From Acidobacteriota bacterium (GTDB lineage: Bacteria; Acidobacteriota; Blastocatellia; Pyrinomonadales; Pyrinomonadaceae), in contig JAFAVK010000021.1 of assembly GCA_019242475.1 (NCBI GenBank), positions 1 through 35,031 on the forward strand: 35,031 nucleotides of DNA, read 5' to 3'. The translations under genes were made by a program, and so were the position numbers. This document shows, piece after piece, positions 1 to 7,855 of this stretch (within the stretch, counting starts at the first letter, position 1; the number at the start of each line of letters is the position of its first letter). Below the pieces are notes generated by a model. That model was not told the origin of the DNA. It saw only the letters and a list, made by a program, of their open reading frames with translations, and did not search any database.

Positions 1-1651
1 CCGTCGGCGTGCAGCTCGAGTCCGGTATCTGCGGCGGCGTGCACTCGGCCGCCAAAGTGACGTGGCCCGACGAGGCCGTCAGCGTCACCGTCGGCGGCTG
101 GTTCGGGAAGACCGTCGGCAGCCGCTCGTTCCGCCGGCCGGCGAAGACTTGGAAGCCGAAGCCGTGCGGGTCGTCGGAGAAGCGGAAGCCGAGCGGCAGG
201 CCGCCCGAGGTCGCGGGGCGCGTCGTGCCGGGCACGATGACGACGCCGCGGCCGGGCACGAAGACGCCGCTCAACTGGTTAATCTGAACGTTGGTGTCGG
301 TGCCCGGGTTGAAGTGACTCTCGCTCTGCTGGTTAACGTTCAGGCGATACCAGGCGCCGAAGCCGAACCAGCGCCGCGGGTAAATCTTGACGCCGGCCAG
401 CACGTCCACGGGGTTGTTCGGGAAGGCGTTCGGCGTCTTGCTGCCGGTGTAGTGGACGGACTTCAACTCGGCGATGGGCTGGAAGTGCTTGTTGATGGGG
501 AAGTCGAAGCCGACGCCCGCGAGGAACTCGTTCGGGCGGTCGAGCAGCGTCGCGTTCTGCGCGCCGAAGGCGTCCGAGCGCGGGTTCGAGTTCAGGATGT
601 AGCCGCCGTTGGCCGAGACGTTGACCGAGCGGCTCAGGCGGCCCGAGAGGAAGCCGACGAGGCCGAAGTCCCCGATCGAAGCGCCCGGCCCCGCGCCGCG
701 CTGCATCTGGTTGAAGCCCGACAGGTCTTTGGCCTTGTCCGGGTACCAGCGGTAGAACGGGATGATGCCGACGCCGAGCGGGTTGTTCGGCCCCGTGAAG
801 CGAATCTTGGCGCCCGCCACGAAGTTCGTGAAGGAGGACTCGCCGTAGAGCCGGTTGACGAAGGGCGCGTCGGGCAGGTACGAGGGCGTGCTCGTGAACG
901 AGACCGGCACGGTGATCGGCAGGGTGATCGCCGTGGACGGCAGCGTCGTCGTCGCCAGCACGACGCCCGGCAGGATCGAGCCGACGGGCGAGCCGATGCC
1001 GGGGAAGTTCGACGCGCCGCTGAAGCGGCCGCCCGTGCCCGTCGCCGGCCCGAGCTGCGCGTTGAAGCCGGGGAAGCCGAAGAGGCCGCCCGGCACGCCG
1101 CCCGTCAGGCCGAAGGTGCCGGCCGAGCCGCCGACGAAGGGGAATTGCACGAACGGCTGGTTGAAGGCCGGGCGGAAGAGCGTCTGCCCCGCGATGTTGC
1201 CGACGTTCGGCCCCGAGGGCGCGAGGACGATGGCCGGCGGGCTGCCGAGCAGCGTCTGGCCGAAGAAGAGCTGCGAGTTCGGCAGGTAGAAGCTCGACAG
1301 GTTGGTCGGGCTGTTGACCTTGATGCCGCGCCAGCCGTTCGTCTTGAAGAAGAGTTCGATGTGGTCATTGATGCCGACGTTGAAGCTCAGGGGGATGTCG
1401 GTGATGTCCACGTTGCCGGGGTCGCGGTCGTAGTTGCTGTAGGCGATGCTGAAGGTGAACTCACCCTTGCGCAGCGTGTCGCCGTCGTAGATGGTGAAGA
1501 GCCCCGTGGGGCCGCCCTCGGGGCCGCCGGTGCCGACGGACGGCGACTGGTTCCGGGGGTCGTTGCCCGGGCGCAGGGTCTGCGCCGAGGCGGCCGCGGC
1601 TAAGGCCAACGCGATGAGCGCGGCGGCGAGCACACGCTTTGTGTGTCTCAT
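1..1651 (-). CDS. Outer-membrane beta-barrel protein with C-terminal Ig/PKD-like region (partial, C terminus off the window)
   Basis: The frame runs from an ATG at 1651 to the window edge with no stop, so at least 550 residues are present and the C terminus is missing. A GGAGGG ribosome site lies about six bases upstream of the ATG. The N terminus is a signal peptide (RHTKR, then an Ala/Leu-rich core ending ASAQ). The body alternates short polar and aromatic stretches (FTFSIAYSNYD, IELFFKTNGWRG, GAKIRF, GIIPFYRWYP, GFGAWYRLNVN), typical of an outer-membrane beta-barrel. From about residue 520 it turns into a PPTVTLTASSG segment with paired cysteines, which looks like an Ig/PKD-type repeat. 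The OmpA-like protein just upstream carries a similar Ig-like stretch. I infer an envelope protein, possibly ending in further Ig repeats or an OmpA domain beyond the window. The exact family is not recognised. Confidence 0.75.
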   Translation of the reverse strand, partial: MRHTKRVLAAALIALALAAAASAQTLRPGNDPRNQSPSVGTGGPEGGPTGLFTIYDGDTLRKGEFTFSIAYSNYDRDPGNVDITDIPLSFNVGINDHIELFFKTNGWRGIKVNSPTNLSSFYLPNSQLFFGQTLLGSPPAIVLAPSGPNVGNIAGQTLFRPAFNQPFVQFPFVGGSAGTFGLTGGVPGGLFGFPGFNAQLGPATGTGGRFSGASNFPGIGSPVGSILPGVVLATTTLPSTAITLPITVPVSFTSTPSYLPDAPFVNRLYGESSFTNFVAGAKIRFTGPNNPLGVGIIPFYRWYPDKAKDLSGFNQMQRGAGPGASIGDFGLVGFLSGRLSRSVNVSANGGYILNSNPRSDAFGAQNATLLDRPNEFLAGVGFDFPINKHFQPIAELKSVHYTGSKTPNAFPNNPVDVLAGVKIYPRRWFGFGAWYRLNVNQQSESHFNPGTDTNVQINQLSGVFVPGRGVVIVPGTTRPATSGGLPLGFRFSDDPHGFGFQVFAGRRNERLPTVFPNQPPTVTLTASSGHVTLAAECTPPQIPDSSCTPT

Positions 1652-1883
1652 CGAATCCCTCCTACACGATTTAGAAAGTCCCCGCGACCGGCCCGAAAGC
1701 GGCAAAAAGCTGCGGTCAACAAAACTACGCCCGGGGCAGGCGTTTCATGACAAGGTCTGTTTGGGCGAGTTACAAAAACGCGGGTAAACTATTCCTCTGG
1801 GATGCGAAAGTCAACAACTTTCTTCGCGCGGGGGCGCGCGTACCGGAAATTAGAAAGATACGACGCGGTCTGCGGAGCTTTCG

Positions 1884-2654
1884 TCAAGACCGTCCGCGCC
1901 GTACTTTCCGCGGCGGTGGCGGCGGCGGTCTGACTTCCTGCGGGTCTACGGTGGGCGTCGCCTGCGGCGGGCTGACGCCCGGGGGCACAACCCACAGCTC
2001 GACCGTCGGCTCCTCGCGGAAGCCCGCGTCCACCATCGCGAGGCGGTCGGCCGCGATACCGCGGGTGGTTGAAAGGTAGTTCCGCGCGCGTTCGCAGCGC
2101 CGCTGCGCTTCGTTCGCCGCGCTGCGTCTCCCGCCGTAGCAGAGCAGGTAGCCCCACGCCGCAGCCTCGTTCTCCAATTCGCCGGCGAAGTTGAAGAGCT
2201 GAGCCTTCTCGTCGTCGCGGACGAGTCCGATGTACTCGCCGACCTTGCGCAGCGACGGGTCAACGACGACGAGCGTCGTGCAACTCGCCGTCATCGAGCA
2301 TTCGCGAGGGTAGCCGCCGATCTCGACCGTCGCCACCATCTTGCCACCCTGGGCGGGAGTTCCGACGTTCATCTCGGAGGTATCCTCTCCGCTCATGATG
2401 TTGAAGTCTGGTACCGTCCACTTGAACGTCGGCGTCACGTTGGGGTCGCCGCCTGCGATGTTCGCCGTGAAGGTGATAAGTTGGCCGACGAGGCCCGTCT
2501 CCTGGCAGCTCACCGTGACCGTCGGGCAAAGGATGCATGCAATCTGGGGCTCTTGCTTGGGCGTCTTGTCTTCGGTCTGGGCGAAGGAGGAGGCGACGAC
2601 CGATGCCGCCAACGCCGCGAGCAGGGTGATGAGCGTGCCCCTCGTGAGTCGCAT
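1884..2654 (-). CDS. Secreted protein with Ig-like domain and OmpA-like C-terminal region
   Basis: 256 residues. Residues 1-26 are a signal peptide ending SSFAQ. Residues about 40-130 form an Ig/PKD-like domain with paired cysteines (CPTVTVSC, then GQLITFTANIAGG, then CSMTASC). Residues about 150-225 resemble a degenerate OmpA/peptidoglycan-binding fold, with the typical CERARNYLSTTRGIAADRL segment where OmpA proteins have a KGI.-R. motif. The tail is Pro-rich and basic. It starts at ATG 2654 with AGGGG nine bases upstream. It sits 232 bp upstream of the beta-barrel gene on the same strand and shares the Ig-like pattern with it, so the two may act together in the cell envelope. The family assignment is from sequence pattern only. 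Confidence 0.7.
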   Translation of the reverse strand: MRLTRGTLITLLAALAASVVASSFAQTEDKTPKQEPQIACILCPTVTVSCQETGLVGQLITFTANIAGGDPNVTPTFKWTVPDFNIMSGEDTSEMNVGTPAQGGKMVATVEIGGYPRECSMTASCTTLVVVDPSLRKVGEYIGLVRDDEKAQLFNFAGELENEAAAWGYLLCYGGRRSAANEAQRRCERARNYLSTTRGIAADRLAMVDAGFREEPTVELWVVPPGVSPPQATPTVDPQEVRPPPPPPRKVRRGRS

Positions 2655-2745
2655 CCGGAACGCCCCTTGAAAGTCTTCAGGGTGAGAAGCGGCGCGGGGG
2701 CCTCCGGACTTTCGAAAGACCCCCGCGAAAGTTTTTACGCCCGGG

Positions 2746-2991
2746 CTACTCCTTGTCGCCGCCGCCGAGCATGCCGCCGAGGCCGCCGAGGACGCTGCCG
2801 GCCGCGCCGCCGAGGCCGCCCAGTGCGGCGCCGCCCGCGCCCGCGGCGCCGCCGAGGAGGCCGTCGAGCTGGCCGGCGAGCGGCTCGGGCAGGCGGCCTT
2901 TGATGAAGCCGAGCACGGTGTTGACGGCCGTCTGCGCCTGCGCCTCGCTGATGCCCGTGCGCTCGGCGACCTGTCTGATTAGCTCTTCCAT
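2746..2991 (-). CDS. Small protein with amphipathic N-terminal helices and Gly/Ala/Leu-rich tail
   Basis: 81 residues. Residues 1-40 (EELIRQVAERTGISEAQAQ, then NTVLGFIKGRLPEPL) form charged helices similar to small DUF937/DUF2267-type proteins. Residues 43-78 are almost only Gly, Ala and Leu in repeats such as LGGLGGAAGSVLGGLGG. A strong GGAGGAG ribosome site precedes ATG 2991, which makes this a believable small gene despite its low-complexity tail. The function is unknown; membrane or self-association of the tail is a guess. Confidence 0.7.
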   Translation of the reverse strand: MEELIRQVAERTGISEAQAQTAVNTVLGFIKGRLPEPLAGQLDGLLGGAAGAGGAALGGLGGAAGSVLGGLGGMLGGGDKE

Positions 2992-3027
2992 CTCTGGTTC
3001 TCCTCCTCTGTCGAAAGGCCGACCGGG

Positions 3028-3303
3028 TCAGATGAAGACGACGGTCTGGAAGTTGGGGATGTCGAAGCGCTTCCGACAGCGCTGGCAGGTGAGCTGGTCG
3101 TCCACGCGCACCATGTAGTCGCGCGCCTTCTGGAACTGCGCGCGCTGCTGCTCGTTCATGCCGCGCGGCGGCTGGCTCTTCTTCGTGCGCCGCAGCCAGC
3201 GCACCTGGTAGTCGGCGCGCTCGCGGCAGTGCGGGCAGGAGTAGTTCGCCGGCTTGGTCTCGGGCTTCTCGTCAAAGAAATCTCTCTCGTTCATGCGGGA
3301 CAT
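3028..3303 (-). CDS. Small zinc-ribbon protein
   Basis: 91 residues with two Cys pairs, CPHC near residue 23 and CQRC near residue 74. Together these can bind one zinc ion, as in zinc-ribbon proteins. The middle is basic (RWLRRTKKSQPPRGM). There is no signal peptide, so it is probably cytoplasmic. An internal ATG four codons in (MNERDFF) is an alternative start; neither has a clear ribosome site. It lies between the Gly-rich protein and the SemiSWEET-like gene on the same strand. The two CxxC motifs are seen; any role in binding nucleic acid or protein is inference. Confidence 0.7.
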   Translation of the reverse strand: MSRMNERDFFDEKPETKPANYSCPHCRERADYQVRWLRRTKKSQPPRGMNEQQRAQFQKARDYMVRVDDQLTCQRCRKRFDIPNFQTVVFI

Positions 3304-3328
3304 GATAACAGAGAGAGCGCCCGCGCGT

Positions 3329-3601
3329 TCACTTCCCTTCCGCGCGCGCCCGCCGCCGGTGGCGGATGACGATGAGGAGTCCGAGCAGGCCGTTGACGAG
3401 CATGAGGGCGTTGGTGACGACGAAGACCCAGTTCGAGACGAGCCAGCTGTAGACCGTGAAGCCGAGCGACGCGGCCATCTGCCCGACGAAGAGCCACTTC
3501 GAGACGCCCTCGCTCGAACCCTCCTGCCACTGCTTGTAGACCTGCTTGGCGATGGTCAGGACGAGGATGCACGAGCTGACCCAGCCGACGGCCTCCGTCA
3601 A
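3329..3601 (-). CDS. SemiSWEET / PQ-loop-like small membrane protein
   Basis: 90 residues with three predicted membrane helices: about 6-20, 38-55 and 58-80. Between helices 1 and 2 is a KQVYKQWQEGSSEGVSKW segment typical of SemiSWEET/MtN3-like half transporters, which dimerise to move sugars. The Pro-Gln pair of the PQ loop is replaced (AKQ here). The start is a TTG at 3601 preceded by a purine-rich GGGGGAG. The length fits the family (about 85-100). Sugar transport is inferred from family resemblance; the substrate cannot be told from sequence. Confidence 0.7.
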   Translation of the reverse strand: MTEAVGWVSSCILVLTIAKQVYKQWQEGSSEGVSKWLFVGQMAASLGFTVYSWLVSNWVFVVTNALMLVNGLLGLLIVIRHRRRARAEGK

Positions 3602-3638
3602 AACTCTCTCCCCCCTTGTTCAGGAAACTTGCGCGGCC

Positions 3639-3998
3639 TCAGCCCAAAAGCCTGCGGACGCTCTCGCGCAGCGCGTCCGGGTCGAGCGGCTTCGGCTCGA
3701 AGGCGTCGGCGCCCTGCGCGAGCGTGTAGGTCGCGTTGCCGGTGCCGAAGCCCGTGGTGACGAGGATGGGCGTCTCCGCGACCTCGGGCGCCGAGCGCAC
3801 GCGGCGGACTAGCTGCACGCCGTCGGCCAGAGGCATCGCCACGTCGGTCACGATGAGGTCGGGCCGCTCGGCCAGCGCCAGCTCGAACCCGCGCTCCCCG
3901 TCCTCCGCCGTGACCACGCGATAGCCCTCGCGCTCCAGCGCCATCCGCACCAGCTCGCGCTCGACCTCGTCATCCTCGACGACCAGAATCTTTTTCAT
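3639..3998 (-). CDS. Single-domain response regulator (CheY-like receiver)
   Basis: 119 residues, only a receiver domain. Acidic pocket residues are D9/D10 (VVEDDE), the phospho-acceptor is D52 (LIVTDVAMP), the switch Thr is T81/T82 and the conserved Lys is K103 (EPKPL). There is no output domain, so it acts by binding another protein or as a phosphate relay. No histidine kinase is nearby, so its partner is elsewhere. It is immediately upstream of the SemiSWEET-like gene (37 bp gap), though a functional link is not evident. A heptamer-repeat hairpin lies just upstream of the start. Confidence 0.9.
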   Translation of the reverse strand: MKKILVVEDDEVERELVRMALEREGYRVVTAEDGERGFELALAERPDLIVTDVAMPLADGVQLVRRVRSAPEVAETPILVTTGFGTGNATYTLAQGADAFEPKPLDPDALRESVRRLLG

Positions 3999-4010
3999 AA
4001 GGCATAGGAA

Positions 4011-4078
4011 GTCAGAAGTCAGGGGTCAGAACGAAGAAGGTTCTTATTCTGACTCCTGACTTCTGACTCCTGACTCCT
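4011..4078. repeat. Heptamer-repeat inverted repeat (GTCAGAA family)
   Basis: Tandem 7-mers of the form RGTCAGR on the left (4011-4031) face CTGACTY 7-mers on the right (4047-4078). The innermost 21 bases of each arm pair with a single mismatch (G.T). The right side contributes the last codons and stop of the DUF971 gene. The element could fold as a strong hairpin and act as a terminator or mRNA stabiliser. It belongs to the same class as the TAGGCAG repeats elsewhere in the window. Confidence 0.75.
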
Positions 4079-4397
4079 CCCCCTCGCATATCTCGCGCAG
4101 GTAACGGAAGCTGTAAATGCCCGTGCCGTGGCCGTCGCTCCAGCGGAAGGTGAGCGCGTAGCGGCCGACGAGCCCCAAGTCTTCGATCTTCAGCTCGTCG
4201 GAGACGGTCTCCGGCCTGAGCACACGCTCGCCGGTGAACTCGTTGACGCACTGCGCGCAGGGGCAGAGGCGGCGCAGCAGCGGCGCCCGGTAGCGGCACT
4301 CGCGCCCGTCGCCCCACGTGACGCGCAGCTCCGCGTCCGACTCCTGCATGATCTCGCGCGGCTCGACCGCCGGCCCGCGCCTCGGGGCGTTGCTCAT
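4044..4397 (-). CDS. DUF971 (GBBH-like N-terminal domain) protein
   Basis: 117 residues. The core (about 20-105) matches DUF971: ELRVTWGDGRECRYRAPLLR, a CPCAQC cysteine cluster near 45-50, then GRYALTFRWSDGHGTGIYSFRYLREIC. This domain occurs alone or fused to Mrp/ApbC-type Fe-S carrier proteins and at the N terminus of gamma-butyrobetaine hydroxylase; the stand-alone form is probably a metal or Fe-S related factor. The last dozen residues (ESGVRSQESE) are encoded by an intergenic heptamer repeat, so the native C terminus has been extended by repeat DNA. It starts 3 bp after the stop of the bacilliredoxin gene, so the two are co-transcribed. Confidence 0.85.
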   Translation of the reverse strand: MSNAPRRGPAVEPREIMQESDAELRVTWGDGRECRYRAPLLRRLCPCAQCVNEFTGERVLRPETVSDELKIEDLGLVGRYALTFRWSDGHGTGIYSFRYLREICEGEESGVRSQESE

Positions 4398-4400
4398 TCG

Positions 4401-4733
4401 TTACTCGTTCTCACGCACCGCCTGCTCGACCACGTCGGACGTGATGTCGAAGTGGGAGGCGTTCCAGACGGCGCGGCCGTTGCGGATGACGAGCGCCTGC
4501 GGCGTCTCGTGGCGCACGCCCGTGCGCTGCTCGACCTCGCGCGACACGTCGCGGCTCTTCTGCACGACGACGATGGAGACGGGCGTCTTGACCGCCGTCA
4601 TCTGGCTGTAGGCGCGCGCGCTGATCGGGCACGCGTTGCTGTGCTTGAAGAGGAGCACCGGCTCCGTGTGCGACCGCGCGAACAGCTCTTCGAGCGCGGC
4701 GGCGTCTGAAACAGGGCTGAAGTTCGCTTCCAT
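4401..4733 (-). CDS. ytxJ: YtxJ-type monothiol bacilliredoxin
   Basis: 110 residues with a thioredoxin fold. The key segment is LLFKHSNACPISARAYSQM, the YtxJ/BrxC signature with one active cysteine (CPIS) near residue 35, followed by VVVQKSRDVSREVEQRTGVRHETPQALV. In Firmicutes such proteins remove bacillithiol from S-bacillithiolated proteins or act as monothiol redoxins. Its presence suggests that this organism makes bacillithiol or a similar thiol, but no bsh genes are in the window. It heads a two-gene operon with DUF971. AGGGTGG precedes ATG 4733. Confidence 0.85.
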   Translation of the reverse strand: MEANFSPVSDAAALEELFARSHTEPVLLFKHSNACPISARAYSQMTAVKTPVSIVVVQKSRDVSREVEQRTGVRHETPQALVIRNGRAVWNASHFDITSDVVEQAVRENE

Positions 4734-4823
4734 CTCGTTCCACCCTCTGCACGTCTAAATTTTCGCCTGAAACCTTTGACCCGATATTAGCCCGGCACCC
4801 GCGGGAAGGCAAAAGGGAAAGAA

Positions 4824-4902
4824 GTAGGCAGTAGGCAGATGGCAGCAGGCAGTTGAAGAAGTATTGTCTTCAACTGCCTGCTGCCATCTGCCTACTGCCT
4901 AC
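4824..4902. repeat. Perfect 36-bp inverted repeat built of heptamers
   Basis: Arms 4824-4859 and 4867-4902 are exact reverse complements around a 7-base loop. The arm is made of 7-mers (TAGGCAG, TAGGCAG, ATGGCAG, CAGGCAG). It lies nine bases after the stop of the CHAT gene and upstream of the bacilliredoxin gene. It would form a very stable hairpin, likely ending transcription of the kinase/CHAT operon. Other copies of the same heptamers are at about 10992, 11438, 12734 and 12859. Confidence 0.9.
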
Positions 4903-4911
4903 CCCTCTTCC

Positions 4912-7803
4912 CTACTTCCAATCCCCCACCAGGACGAAGGGCGCCCAGAAGTATGGGGCGCTGGTCTCTTTGCGTGCGAGCATGGAGAGTCGTGCGGCGT
5001 GCATGGCGGCGGAGGGCGTCGCGGGCCGCGCGGCGAGCAGGTTCTGGTAGAAGTCGGACATCAGGTCGGCGGTCGGCCGGTCGGCCACAGACCAGAGGGT
5101 GACGCCGACGGTGGGCGCGCCCGCGTACATGAAGGCGCGCGCGAGCCCCATCACGCCCTCGCCGCGCTGCTCGCGCCCGAGTCCCGTCTCGCAGGCCGAG
5201 AGCATCACGAGCGGCGAACCGAGCTTGAGGTTGAAGACCTCGTCCGTGCGCAGGAAGCCGTCGGCGCCCCCGCGGTTCCCGACCAGCGAGAGCACGACGC
5301 CCGTGAACTGCGGCCGCTCCGCGTTCAAGAGCCCGTGCGTGGCGAAGTGGAGCACGCGGTAGCCGCGCAGGTCGCGCGACTCAAGCTCGCCCTCGTTCGC
5401 GTCCAGCCCGAGCCACACGTCCGCCCTGCGACCCGCGCGCTCGGCCAGCCCCTTTATCCGCTCGGCCTCGGCCTGCGTCCCCGCCAGGCGCACGAGCGCG
5501 ACGCGTTGAGGCCCGAACGTCTTCGAACCGTCGGACACGTCCGCGACGGCGCTGTCGAAGCTCGGCGCGCGACCCTCGTCTACGCCCGACTGCCGCGCGT
5601 TCGGCCCGAGCGCCGGCACCGCGCGCGAGTCCGCCGGGTCGAAGACGGGGTCGGCGACGACTAGCAGATTGCCGGCGGTCGTGGAGTTTGCCGCGCGCTG
5701 CTGCCGGATGGCCGCGACGACCGCGGCGGACGGGGCGAAGACCGTCTCATTCTTCTTGAGAAGGTATTCGAGGGACGAGAAGTCTGCGCCCGCGGCCGGC
5801 GGCTGTGTGACGAGCGCGTGGAAGGGGACGTAGTTGAGCGCGCCGTCGGCGACGACGAGCAGGCGGCTCCCCTTGTAGAGCGGCGCGGCCGGCTCGACCA
5901 CGGCCTTGTAGAGCGCTTGGGCGGCGTCGGCGTAAGCCTTCACGGCCGCCGGGTTCGCGTCAGCCTTCGCCGCGGAGAGCTTGAGGCCGCGCTGCGGGTC
6001 AACGGCCGCGGCGACGAGGTCGGTGAGCGAACGCCTGAGAGGCGTCGGGATGAGCTGCTGCCGGAAGTTGACGACGAGGCGTCCGACCTCTTCGCGCCCG
6101 GGCAGGCGCGCGACCGAGATGCCGCCGCGCGTGACGGCGAAGAGGTACGAGCGCTCGTCGCCCAGGCTGTATTCGAGCAGTGCCGTCTCCTCGTCGAGCA
6201 CCTGCCGGCGCACCTCTTCGAGCGTCGGCGTGTGCGCCGCGGTGAGCTGCGCGTAGCGCGGGCTCTGCGTGCGGATGCGGTTCTCGATGCTGTCGAGCTT
6301 GTCCTGGAGTTGGTCAAGCTCGGCCTCCAACTCCTCCGGCTTCTTCCTCTGCCCCGACCCGCCGAGTTCCACGCCCGTCAGCTCGGCGGCGATCTCGGCC
6401 TGCCGCGACTGGTTCGCGCGCTTCTCGCGGAGCAAGTCCTCGGGCACGCCCTCCGTAATCTCCGCGCCCGCCTCGTGCAAAAGGTCGAGCAGCGAGCGCG
6501 CGCGCCCGCGCTCGACGGTCGAGAGCGCTTCGGAGGCGTAGTTGAGCGCCTGACCTTCGAGCGGCGCGCCCGACGCGGCCGAAGGCTGTGCGTTGAGCGC
6601 TGCCTCCGCGAGCGCGGCCGCGGCCTCCTCGAAGACCTCGGCCGTCGTCGCCAGGAAGGTCGTGCGCGACTCGTCGGCGCGGACGCCCCCCTGCCGAATC
6701 TTCTCGACGGCGTCGAGCGCCTCGCGGTAGGCGCCGAGCGCCCCGTCGCGCAGCCTCTCGGCCTTCTTACGGTCGCCCTCCCCTTCCGCCTGCCGCAGCA
6801 ACGCACGCCCCTGGCCGCGCAGCGCGGGCCACAAGAGGTCTTCGCGCCTGTCGTCGCGCGCGCCCTTCGCCGCCTTCTCGTAAAGCTCCACGGCCTCTTT
6901 GAAGTTGCCCTGCTTGAGGGCCACGTCGCCGAGGCTCGTGCGCGCGGCGGCGCGGAAGCGGCGCGTCTGCCCGAGCTTGCCGATGCCGGGCAGGTCGCCG
7001 CCGGTCGCGCCCAACACGTTCTCGAAGTGCCGGCGCGCCTCCCCGAGCTGCCCCTCCCGGTAATCGACGCGGCCGAGCCCCAGCTCGTGACCCGCGTAGA
7101 GAATCGACTGGCGGTAGAAGTTGAGTTGATCCTTGAGCGTGAGCAGGCCGCCCACGTTCGGCGCGCCGACGCGGATGCTCCTGTCGTCCGAGCCGATGGA
7201 GCCGCCGAGGGCGCCGAGTATCCCCTTCGCGCGTTTCACCTTCCCCAACGCGCTCGTGTCGGGCTTCGTCACGTCCATCCGCGAGTAGACCACGCGCGCC
7301 TCGTCGTAGGCGCCGCGGCGGTAGAGCATGTTCCCGATCTTGGCGAGCATGAGCCGCGCGTTGTAGGCGTTCTCCTCGGCCGAGAGGCCGGCCGCGGCCG
7401 TCGCGCCCTGCGTCACGTCGGCCGAGACTCTCCCGCCCGGGAGCCTGCCGCCCGGGGGCACGGCCGGCGTCGCGCCCTCCGCCCCCGCGGCGTAGAGGTT
7501 CTGCGCGGCGGTGTAGTGCTCCTGCGCGAGGTCGTAGCGGCCCTGTTGCTCGTAGAGTTCGCCGAGCAGGTCTCGCGTCGAAGCCTCGCCCGACCGGTCG
7601 CCCGACTGCTGGAAAGCCTTCAGCGCGTTCTCCAAATGGACGAGCGCCTCGCCCGCGCGCCCGCGGCGCAGAAGCTCCCGCCCCCGGTCACGCTCCGCGC
7701 CCGCGCCCTCAGCCCTCGGGTTTTCGGGGATTGACGCGCCCGCGGCGCCGAGCGTTAGAGAGATGACCAGCAACCCCGCGAGGCAGCTCTTGATGAAGCG
7801 CAT
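4912..7803 (-). CDS. Secreted TPR-CHAT protein (caspase-like peptidase domain)
   Basis: 963 residues. A signal peptide (about 1-23) is followed by TPR repeats: near 35-110 (GEALVHLENALKAFQQSGD, LYEQQGRYDLAQEHYTAAQ) and about 160-380 (RRGAYDEARVVYSR, EGQLGEARRHFENVLG, KQGNFKEAVELYEKAAKG). A coiled-coil-prone segment follows at about 455-520. The C-terminal CHAT domain (about 650-963) has the His-Cys dyad intact: H823 in LHFATHG and C871 in LSACETG. CHAT domains are separase/caspase-like cysteine peptidases. A signal peptide on a CHAT protein is common in bacteria with big TPR-CHAT families, but the substrate is unknown. A GGGAG site precedes ATG 7803. It is the third gene of an operon behind a Ser/Thr kinase and a DUF4384 protein (52 bp after the latter). 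Confidence 0.9.
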   Translation of the reverse strand: MRFIKSCLAGLLVISLTLGAAGASIPENPRAEGAGAERDRGRELLRRGRAGEALVHLENALKAFQQSGDRSGEASTRDLLGELYEQQGRYDLAQEHYTAAQNLYAAGAEGATPAVPPGGRLPGGRVSADVTQGATAAAGLSAEENAYNARLMLAKIGNMLYRRGAYDEARVVYSRMDVTKPDTSALGKVKRAKGILGALGGSIGSDDRSIRVGAPNVGGLLTLKDQLNFYRQSILYAGHELGLGRVDYREGQLGEARRHFENVLGATGGDLPGIGKLGQTRRFRAAARTSLGDVALKQGNFKEAVELYEKAAKGARDDRREDLLWPALRGQGRALLRQAEGEGDRKKAERLRDGALGAYREALDAVEKIRQGGVRADESRTTFLATTAEVFEEAAAALAEAALNAQPSAASGAPLEGQALNYASEALSTVERGRARSLLDLLHEAGAEITEGVPEDLLREKRANQSRQAEIAAELTGVELGGSGQRKKPEELEAELDQLQDKLDSIENRIRTQSPRYAQLTAAHTPTLEEVRRQVLDEETALLEYSLGDERSYLFAVTRGGISVARLPGREEVGRLVVNFRQQLIPTPLRRSLTDLVAAAVDPQRGLKLSAAKADANPAAVKAYADAAQALYKAVVEPAAPLYKGSRLLVVADGALNYVPFHALVTQPPAAGADFSSLEYLLKKNETVFAPSAAVVAAIRQQRAANSTTAGNLLVVADPVFDPADSRAVPALGPNARQSGVDEGRAPSFDSAVADVSDGSKTFGPQRVALVRLAGTQAEAERIKGLAERAGRRADVWLGLDANEGELESRDLRGYRVLHFATHGLLNAERPQFTGVVLSLVGNRGGADGFLRTDEVFNLKLGSPLVMLSACETGLGREQRGEGVMGLARAFMYAGAPTVGVTLWSVADRPTADLMSDFYQNLLAARPATPSAAMHAARLSMLARKETSAPYFWAPFVLVGDWK

Positions 7804-7855
7804 ATCTTTGCTCCCTTTCTGAGCGTCGCGAGGGCAAGCAGGTCAGATCGTCACT

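Noticed and set aside
62..1603. Long plus-strand frame (513 residues) across the outer-membrane protein gene
   Set aside because: Arg/Glu/Val-rich antisense shadow of a gene with signal peptide and ribosome site on the other strand; codon composition is artificial.
5818..7734. Long plus-strand frame (638 residues) opposite the CHAT gene
   Set aside because: Shadow of high-G+C codons; Arg/Leu/Val/Glu-rich with no domain.
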